This document shows positions 15,744-20,563 of a stretch of DNA of 20,563 nucleotides, in pieces. Below the pieces are notes generated by a model. The model was not told where the DNA came from, ran no database searches, and saw only the letters and a program-made list of their open reading frames with translations. The position numbers were made by a program, and so were the translations under genes. The stretch covers positions 1 to 20,563 of the forward strand of contig CAJUKF010000050.1 in the NCBI GenBank assembly GCA_910587355.1, in the 5' to 3' direction. The DNA comes from an uncultured Muribaculaceae bacterium (lineage in GTDB: Bacteria; Bacteroidota; Bacteroidia; Bacteroidales; Muribaculaceae). Every line of letters starts with the position of its first letter. Position 1 is the first letter of the stretch.

Positions 15744-16865
15744 TTATTTGACAACAACGGGGTTCACCTCCATACCGTCACGCACCTTCATGAGCGCTTT
15801 GGTCACATAACGGTCTTTGACCGTAAGACCCGAATTGACTATCCTGAGCGAATCGCGAACCAGGTCACCAATCCGGATAGGGGTATAGACCACTTTGTCC
15901 GAATCGTTGACTACATATACATATTTGCCGAGCTGGTCAGTGCCGATTGCGGCATCCTTCACCATGATTGCATCAGGTTCTGCCTCATACGGCAGTTGGA
16001 TACTGGCATACATGCCGCTCTTCAGTTCATAGTCAGGATTTGCCACAGACGCTTTCATCTCCAACGTACCGGTCGAGGTATTTATATCCGGCGCCTCGTA
16101 GGAGAGCACCCCGTAATAAGGCCTGCTGAGATGCTCTGAGAATGATATGGGTATGTGCTTATAGTCAATCAGCCCCGAATCAATATTTTTACGCAACTGG
16201 GCGAGCGCTTTGTCATCATCAATAGCGAAGACAGCATCCATATCGTCATCCATATAGATAGTGGCGAGAGAGACCGGCGACCCCTCTCCTCCGACAAAGC
16301 CGCCGACAGAGATATTGCTGGCAGTGACATGACCGTCGAAAGGAGCCGTAACAGTGCAGTACGACAATGTCGTGCGCGCCTGCTGCAGCGAGGCCTGTGC
16401 GTTCTTCACTGCTGCCTGGCACTGCACGAGAGTACTTTGGGCTTCCTGCACTTCCATTTCGCTCACGGCATCGCCTTTGAGAGCCTCCACCATGGCGTGG
16501 TATCGTGATTCGGCATACTTAAGATTGCCCTCAGCCGTTGTCAGAGCGGCTTCAGCCTTTGCTACGGCATCGCGGTAACTTGTATCTTCGATACGGAATA
16601 GCACTTTTCCTTTCTTCACCAAATCGCCTCCGTTATAATCCGATGCAATCAGATAGCCGTTGACACGACCCACAAGTTCTACTGTGCGTCTGGCTTTAAG
16701 CGACCCGGGATATGTCTTGTAAATCATCACCGAATCCTCTACCGGATAAGCGACATCGACGCTCATTAGCTGCCCCTCGTGAGCTGCCTGTTTATGGCAT
16801 GAGGTAAGTGTAATTCCTGCAGCGGCAATAACGGCAGGCAATAAAAAGACTCTAATGTTTTTCAT
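15744..16865 (-). CDS. RND efflux periplasmic adaptor, lipoprotein
   Basis: This 373-aa membrane-fusion protein of the AcrA/MexA family connects the permease to the outer-membrane channel. The lipoprotein signal MKNIRVFLLPAVIAAAGITL ends at lipobox LTSC with Cys23 as the anchor. The lipoyl halves flank a helical hairpin (KAEAALTTAEGNLKYAESRY to QAAVKNAQASLQQARTTLSY), then the AcrA beta-barrel segment starts at TVTAPFDGHVTASNISVGG. It lies 14 bases after the channel gene and 15 bases before the permease gene, so all three are one transcript. Confidence 0.95.
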   Translation of the reverse strand: MKNIRVFLLPAVIAAAGITLTSCHKQAAHEGQLMSVDVAYPVEDSVMIYKTYPGSLKARRTVELVGRVNGYLIASDYNGGDLVKKGKVLFRIEDTSYRDAVAKAEAALTTAEGNLKYAESRYHAMVEALKGDAVSEMEVQEAQSTLVQCQAAVKNAQASLQQARTTLSYCTVTAPFDGHVTASNISVGGFVGGEGSPVSLATIYMDDDMDAVFAIDDDKALAQLRKNIDSGLIDYKHIPISFSEHLSRPYYGVLSYEAPDINTSTGTLEMKASVANPDYELKSGMYASIQLPYEAEPDAIMVKDAAIGTDQLGKYVYVVNDSDKVVYTPIRIGDLVRDSLRIVNSGLTVKDRYVTKALMKVRDGMEVNPVVVK

Positions 16866-16879
16866 ATGTCCGAGTGTTT

Positions 16880-18208
16880 TTAGAAACCTCCTCCAAGAGA
16901 TTTGTAGAGGTCGATTAAAGAAGTAAGAGCCTGGCCGCGGGCCGAGACGAGATTATTCTGATAGGTGAGATAATTAAGATGGGCCTCAACGACATTATAG
17001 AAATCGGTAAGTCCCTGCTTATACTGGTCAATCGACAGAGTCACCGATTCCCGGCTGGAGTCGACTGCCTTCTGCAGCATATCAATATACCGGATGGTGG
17101 AGTTATATGAAGTGAGAGCGTTGTTCACCTCCTGCGCGGCCCCGAGTGCCGTCATATTGTAGTTGTCTACTTCGAGTTTCATATTCTCCTGTGCCGACGC
17201 CGTGGCAGCACGGCGTCCGAAGCCGTCGAAAATCGTCCACGATAAGGTGGGAGCTACCGAATAAGTGAAGGCAGGTCTGTCAAATACATCACCTATGTTA
17301 TGTGCCGCAGTACCGGCCGAAGCCTGTAAGGAAAGCGACGGAAGATATTCGCTGCGGGCAATGCCGAGAGCAGCCGCGGCAACTTCTATACTCTTCTCTG
17401 CGGCTACTACATCAGGACGGCGACGAATCAAGTCGGCAGGAATCTCAGGTATGTCCTGTTTCGTCGCGGGGAGCGGTGTCTCATCGTAAAGCCAGACAGG
17501 CAGCTGTGCGCGTTCGAGGCCGAGCAGAAGGGCTATGGCATTATAATCGGCCTCGACCGATGATTCGAGCATCGGAATGGATGATTCTGTGCCGTAATAC
17601 AGTGTACTTGCCTGGGCTACATCGAGCTTCGACACAAGCTTTGTGCGGTAGCGTGTTTCGGTGATATCAAGCAGATGCTTCTGATTGGCAGCATGCTCGT
17701 TTGCGACAGCGAGCTGTGCTCTGTGCATCAGAAGTGTGAAATAAGCCGACGCGATGGAAGCCTGCACAGTCAGCATTGCGCCATCGAATTCGGCAGAACT
17801 TAGCTGCACCTGTTTCTTGTCATGGTTTACCTGTGCGCGCACCTTACCGAATACATCGATTTCCCAGCTCATCGTCACGTCTCCGCTGAAATAAGAGGTG
17901 CCTGTGGCGCTACCTTCGCGGCCGGTAAGTCGTCCCGACTGCCGGGCTTTGCTCCAGCCGGCTTGAAGCCCTAACTGTGGATACCACGCACTTTCTGCCT
18001 GGCGTACGGCAGCTTTCGCCATCTCAATACGCCGCATGGCCATGCTCACATCATAATTGTTGGCCTCCCCCATAGCGATGAGCGTATCGAGATGACTGTC
18101 GTTGAACGTGCGCCACCATTCCGAAGTGTTCTCACCATGGCAAAACAGCGCTCCCCCCGCTAAAACAACGGCAGAAATAACGCGACATAGTGATGAGTGA
18201 TGTTTCAT
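16880..18208 (-). CDS. RND outer-membrane channel, TolC/NodT family
   Basis: This 442-aa outer-membrane factor forms the exit duct of the pump. Two repeats of the OEP domain are visible; conserved family segments include the SWEIDVFGKVR motif, the IPADLIRRRPDV motif and SWTIFDGFGRR. An N-terminal signal peptide is present (hydrophobic AVVLAGGALFC), but the Cys lacks a canonical lipobox, so cleavage type is uncertain; many NodT-type homologues are lipidated. It is the first gene of the operon, which is an uncommon order compared with adaptor-permease-channel. No TAnnTTTG promoter is seen upstream; an inverted repeat lies directly before the start. Confidence 0.94.
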   Translation of the reverse strand: MKHHSSLCRVISAVVLAGGALFCHGENTSEWWRTFNDSHLDTLIAMGEANNYDVSMAMRRIEMAKAAVRQAESAWYPQLGLQAGWSKARQSGRLTGREGSATGTSYFSGDVTMSWEIDVFGKVRAQVNHDKKQVQLSSAEFDGAMLTVQASIASAYFTLLMHRAQLAVANEHAANQKHLLDITETRYRTKLVSKLDVAQASTLYYGTESSIPMLESSVEADYNAIALLLGLERAQLPVWLYDETPLPATKQDIPEIPADLIRRRPDVVAAEKSIEVAAAALGIARSEYLPSLSLQASAGTAAHNIGDVFDRPAFTYSVAPTLSWTIFDGFGRRAATASAQENMKLEVDNYNMTALGAAQEVNNALTSYNSTIRYIDMLQKAVDSSRESVTLSIDQYKQGLTDFYNVVEAHLNYLTYQNNLVSARGQALTSLIDLYKSLGGGF

Positions 18209-18217
18209 AAATAGATA

Positions 18218-18238
18218 GTTTTAATTACCTATTAAAAC
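18218..18238. promoter_or_regulatory. Inverted repeat just upstream of the RND operon
   Basis: GTTTTAAT (18218-18225) and ATTAAAAC (18231-18238) are perfect 8-base arms with a 5-base spacer. They begin 10 bases upstream of the channel gene start codon. Size and position fit a repressor operator, for example of a TetR-type protein, but no regulator gene is adjacent. Confidence 0.5.
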
Positions 18239-18391
18239 ACCGTCATAAAAAAATATTTCTTTAGCGCACTTTGGATTTAATAGAATTTAACACCCCCTCT
18301 ATAATTAAAAAGAAGCCGGGCAACTGACGACACCAACGAATCCGTAAGAATATAATAAAATCCTCGTTTGTGTCTGATTTTCACCCCCGAA

Positions 18392-18407
18392 TGTGACATT
18401 TGTCACA
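18392..18407. promoter_or_regulatory. CRP/FNR-type palindromic operator
   Basis: TGTGACATTTGTCACA has perfect 7-base arms and equals the enterobacterial CRP consensus TGTGA-N6-TCACA. Its centre is about 29-30 bases ahead of the -7 element at 18429-18436, which puts it near -41.5 relative to the predicted start. That is the classical class II activator position. The downstream promoter lacks a good -33 box, which fits activator dependence. The regulator itself is not in the window. Confidence 0.6.
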
Positions 18408-18428
18408 CCTGATGTCGATTATTATCTG

Positions 18429-18436
18429 TAATTTTG
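18429..18436 (+). promoter_or_regulatory. -7 element of the right-end gene cluster
   Basis: TAATTTTG matches TAnnTTTG. No TTTG or TTG lies 19-21 bases upstream. The predicted start site is at or next to the ATG at 18440, so the transcript would be leaderless or nearly so. Confidence 0.55.
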
Positions 18437-18439
18437 CAT

Positions 18440-18550
18440 ATGGCGACACTCTATAAAACATTGATTCTGTGTGTTGGCTTTGCTCTCTCCTGCAACCTAT
18501 GGGCGCAAAGTCTATCGTTCTTGTTCTGCCTGAAAGGAGGCAAGCGATGA
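18440..18550 (+). CDS. Short ORF: signal peptide with almost no mature protein
   Basis: A 36-codon ORF. Residues 1-23 (MATLYKTLILCVGFALSCNL then WAQ) form a convincing Bacteroidetes-style signal peptide with cleavage at WA-Q, but the reading frame ends after SLSFLFCLKGGKR. The stop TGA overlaps the ATG at 18547 by four bases (ATGA), and a strong Shine-Dalgarno for that next gene lies inside the ORF's end. It may be (a) the remnant of a larger secreted protein gene deleted internally, (b) a leader peptide that couples translation, or (c) the true N-terminus of the next protein separated by one frameshift: the downstream frame is open across the whole overlap from 18469 onward. I do not recognise the product. 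The CRP-like site and -7 element directly precede it. Confidence 0.5.
   Translation: MATLYKTLILCVGFALSCNLWAQSLSFLFCLKGGKR
18533..18540 (+). promoter_or_regulatory. Perfect Shine-Dalgarno for the gene at 18547
   Basis: AAAGGAGG ends 6 bases before ATG 18547. Such a full match is unusual in Bacteroidota, whose genes mostly lack it. It supports 18547 over the upstream GTG at 18469 as the start. Confidence 0.6.
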
Positions 18551-19278
18551 ACCGAATATTATCTGATTATCTTGCAATTTGCAGTAAATTCCGGGCTGAC
18601 GGGCTAAGCAAACCTGAGAGGAAACAACGGCACGCTCTGCTCTCCCAATGGGAGAAAACGGATTGTGAGAGAGGAATGTTGCTCCTCGGTGAGATTCAGG
18701 ACTTTTGGGATAACCATAATGACATTTGCTGGAACAGAGTGTTTATAAACAAGGTTATATGTCCGGCGATAGCCGCTGATTTGGAGACTGGTGGATATGA
18801 TGGCTTAAGATTTCTGTTTCACTGTTTCCGAGGACACGAAGATTCCTGCATACATTCTGACAGTCCGCTCGCAATTTTTTGTGATCACAGCGGAGGAAAG
18901 TATCAGCCGTTTCAGTTGGCGGATATGTTGCTTGAATACGAACCTGATAATGTTGATGCGCTCAGATATAAGTATGATGCGCTCAAATATTTTCTTGAGT
19001 TCTCCATACATGAAATGCCTTCAGGAGTGTTGAATGGCTATGACGGAGCAAGTGTATCAGACATTCCTGCAATGATTGAAGACACGCATGAGTTTGAGCG
19101 TATTTCCCGAAAGTTGAATATGCCTCTTTGTGAAAACTTGGTTGAGGATTGCCGCAGATACTATAAAGCCTACGGAGATTATTTGCAGAATCTCGACAAA
19201 TATGGGACTTTTGAGGATTACCTGCGCTCGAATGGAATTGTATATCAATCATATACATCACGTTACGATTATGAATAA
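18547..19278 (+). CDS. Uncharacterised 243-aa protein, possibly immunity-like
   Basis: I do not recognise a named domain. The predicted protein is soluble and mostly helical, with no signal peptide from this start. It has nine or more Cys spread along the chain (12, 40, 61, 72, 93, 101, 112, 195, 202), which argues for a cytoplasmic location. The middle segment, MLLEYEPDNVDALRYKYDAL (127-146) followed by KYFLEFSIHEMPSGVL, resembles TPR-adjacent stretches in uncharacterised proteins found beside polymorphic toxins, but this is recollection, not a search. The start is set by a perfect Shine-Dalgarno and ATGA overlap with the upstream short ORF. Its stop overlaps the next gene by 8 bases. The region is visibly more AT-rich than the genes to its left, suggesting lateral transfer. 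Confidence 0.75.
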   Translation: MNRILSDYLAICSKFRADGLSKPERKQRHALLSQWEKTDCERGMLLLGEIQDFWDNHNDICWNRVFINKVICPAIAADLETGGYDGLRFLFHCFRGHEDSCIHSDSPLAIFCDHSGGKYQPFQLADMLLEYEPDNVDALRYKYDALKYFLEFSIHEMPSGVLNGYDGASVSDIPAMIEDTHEFERISRKLNMPLCENLVEDCRRYYKAYGDYLQNLDKYGTFEDYLRSNGIVYQSYTSRYDYE

Positions 19279-19708
19279 ATGGCAGAAAATAGTCGGAATT
19301 ATAGTCTTTGGAGCGATTGGCTTGTGTTTCGGATGCTCTCGTTCCATAGATTACACTGATGGCGAAAGGGTTGTGTATTCCGATTTACCAAAAGAAGTTC
19401 AGGACACACTCTCTTGGTGGGGAGAGCATACAACAATTTCAATAGACGATACTGTAATCGTTGAACTGCCATATGTAATCTGCTATAACTCTGATTATTC
19501 TTTCGTCTACACCAAATTTGGTCCTTGGATTACATCGCGCAAACTAAAGCGCAATACAGATGGGAAGGAGTGGAAATTTTCTGGAAATCTGAATGTCCCG
19601 AGACCGATTGTAACGATTGGCGACACAATATATATACCTTCGGATTATAATGTAGTCAGTATGGGCGTTGACAGTAATTCCGTTTTTAAACGGAAGATTC
19701 TTAAATAA
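19271..19708 (+). CDS. Uncharacterised small lipoprotein
   Basis: A 145-aa protein with a hydrophobic N-terminus (KIVGIIVFGAIGLCFGC) and a lipobox-like LCFGC, giving Cys22 as a likely lipid anchor, then a mature part of about 120 aa. The mature part is rich in beta-forming stretches such as DTVIVELPYVICYNSDYSFV and PIVTIGDTIYIPSDYNVV. The frame is open upstream to 19130 inside the preceding gene, but ATG 19271 opens the signal peptide and is clearly preferable. It overlaps the preceding stop by 8 bases, so coupled translation is likely. No known family is recognised. It is probably periplasmic or outer-membrane facing and belongs to the same accessory cluster. Confidence 0.72.
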   Translation: MNKWQKIVGIIVFGAIGLCFGCSRSIDYTDGERVVYSDLPKEVQDTLSWWGEHTTISIDDTVIVELPYVICYNSDYSFVYTKFGPWITSRKLKRNTDGKEWKFSGNLNVPRPIVTIGDTIYIPSDYNVVSMGVDSNSVFKRKILK

Positions 19709-19749
19709 TCGCAAAATGATATCAAATCCAAATAATATGGTGTAAAATA

Positions 19750-20001
19750 ATGGAAACTTTAATGGAATTGATTGCTAAAATATTTATCGGTTCATGGTTC
19801 GTTTCTGTAATTCTGCATATCGGAGCCGGGCTTCGGTATGGGTGTCTGCGGTTGTTCCGTTGCGGGCAGAAAGTGTCATATCGGCAAATCCGCTATGGGT
19901 CGGAAGATTTCAATAACATAGACCATGCCGACAACAACCTCGCCAACGGATTTCTCGGCTTCCTCGTTCTCGCAGCAATTCTGATTATAATAGCCCAATA
20001 G
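19750..20001 (+). CDS. Small membrane protein, unknown
   Basis: An 83-aa protein with two predicted TM segments (about residues 7-25 and 66-82). They are separated by a basic, Tyr/Arg-containing loop (LRYGCLRLFRCGQKVSYRQI) and an Asn/Asp-rich stretch (DFNNIDHADNNLANG). The short charged loop between two helices could place both termini on the same side. An alternative in-frame ATG lies at 19762. It starts 41 bases after the lipoprotein gene and ends 7 bases before the next gene. No family is recognised; small membrane proteins of this kind occur as immunity or toxin partners, but that is only a contextual guess. Confidence 0.65.
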   Translation: METLMELIAKIFIGSWFVSVILHIGAGLRYGCLRLFRCGQKVSYRQIRYGSEDFNNIDHADNNLANGFLGFLVLAAILIIIAQ

Positions 20002-20008
20002 TATAAAT

Positions 20009-20548
20009 ATGAAGAATGATATATCAATGAAATATTATAAGCTGTCACATGACCTGAGGATGGGCAAGAAATACCCACAAGTAGATTGTCTTTGTCCTTT
20101 CACGGCATCTCAAATAAGTCCGTGGAATAAACTATTACGTAATCCCGATTTGAAATTCAAATTAAAAAAGGGGGCTATTATGTCAGACTATATCTCCACG
20201 ACAGCCGGACCTGGGTGTGATATGCTTATATCTCCTGAATTATATGACTGTATCAGGCTTTTCAATGTCATGCCGTATCAGGTTTTTCCAGCTTTAATTG
20301 ACGCCAATAAAGATATTAGGGAATACTTGTGGTTACATCTATACGGACTTCCTTTCGTGGATTTAATAGACTACAAAAAATCATCATTCATCAGGACAGA
20401 GTGGACTATTCCACAAGATTCTATTGCTCTGGAGTCTTTCAGCCAATATCAGCAATTAAAATCACAGGATAAGACTGGGGCTTTTGGCGTAACATTTGAT
20501 TCGCTCACATTAAGAGGTTGTTTAATAACCAATGTGAATAATAAATAA
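20009..20548 (+). CDS. Putative immunity protein (Imm11/Imm43-like)
   Basis: A 179-aa cytoplasmic protein without signal peptide or TM. The segment KLKKGAIMSDYISTTAGPGC followed by DMLISPELYDCIRLFNVMPYQVFPALI resembles the central region of Bacteroidota proteins annotated as Imm11 or Imm43 family immunity proteins, which neutralise contact-dependent or type VI/IX-delivered toxins. This is pattern recall without a database match, so treat it as a hypothesis. The second ATG at 20027 (MKYYKL) looks like the more natural start, since many members begin with this kind of sequence. It is the last complete gene in the window; any toxin partner would have to lie to the right or be lost. Confidence 0.45.
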   Translation: MKNDISMKYYKLSHDLRMGKKYPQVDCLCPFTASQISPWNKLLRNPDLKFKLKKGAIMSDYISTTAGPGCDMLISPELYDCIRLFNVMPYQVFPALIDANKDIREYLWLHLYGLPFVDLIDYKKSSFIRTEWTIPQDSIALESFSQYQQLKSQDKTGAFGVTFDSLTLRGCLITNVNNK

Positions 20549-20563
20549 GCATCGGTCGAATAT

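Overview
This window comes from a Gram-negative member of the phylum Bacteroidota, most likely order Bacteroidales. The evidence is the repeated Bacteroidetes-type promoter (TTTG or TTG, about 20 bases, TAnnTTTG), very little Shine-Dalgarno signal, a GH92 mannosidase lipoprotein, a Porin_10-type outer-membrane protein and a tripartite RND pump. A gut Bacteroidales such as Muribaculaceae is plausible, but that is only a guess.

Layout. Bases 1-46 are the 5' half of a tRNA-Gly(GCC) on the minus strand with its own promoter. A secreted GH92 alpha-mannosidase (285-2543) follows and ends in a clear terminator. Next is a two-gene operon, gmd-fcl (2645-4677), which makes GDP-L-fucose from GDP-mannose. 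A membrane-anchored, family-3 solute-binding-like protein (4681-5499, minus) faces it. A putative porin (5624-7627) and an Fsr-like MFS exporter (7630-8835) form an operon. It converges on a second MFS transporter (8842-10029, minus), which may be co-transcribed with an AlkD-like HEAT-repeat protein (10095-10640, minus). A tRNA-Glu(CUC) with a textbook promoter and terminator lies at 10879-10951.

Bases 11063-12454 hold a compact stress-type regulatory locus. A cupin gene (minus) diverges from an HxlR-family regulator, which is followed by a YgbA/nitrous-oxide-stimulated-promoter family gene. A 10-base motif, AAAAGTAAGT, occurs in opposite orientations at the two divergent promoters and is a candidate HxlR operator. 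A large minus-strand operon (18208-12546) then encodes, in transcription order, the outer-membrane channel, periplasmic adaptor and inner-membrane permease of an RND efflux pump. No regulator is adjacent to it.

The right end (about 18390-20563) differs visibly: it is more AT-rich and encodes proteins I do not recognise with confidence. It begins with a perfect CRP/FNR-type palindrome placed about 41.5 bases ahead of a predicted start site. A 36-codon ORF with a signal peptide but almost no mature protein follows. Its stop overlaps the next start, which has a perfect Shine-Dalgarno. Then come an unknown 243-aa protein, an overlapping lipoprotein, a small membrane protein and a protein resembling Imm11/Imm43-type immunity proteins. 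This looks like a laterally acquired accessory cluster, perhaps part of a polymorphic-toxin immunity locus whose toxin is lost or outside the window. It is the most promising place for undescribed biology here, but its function is inferred only weakly.
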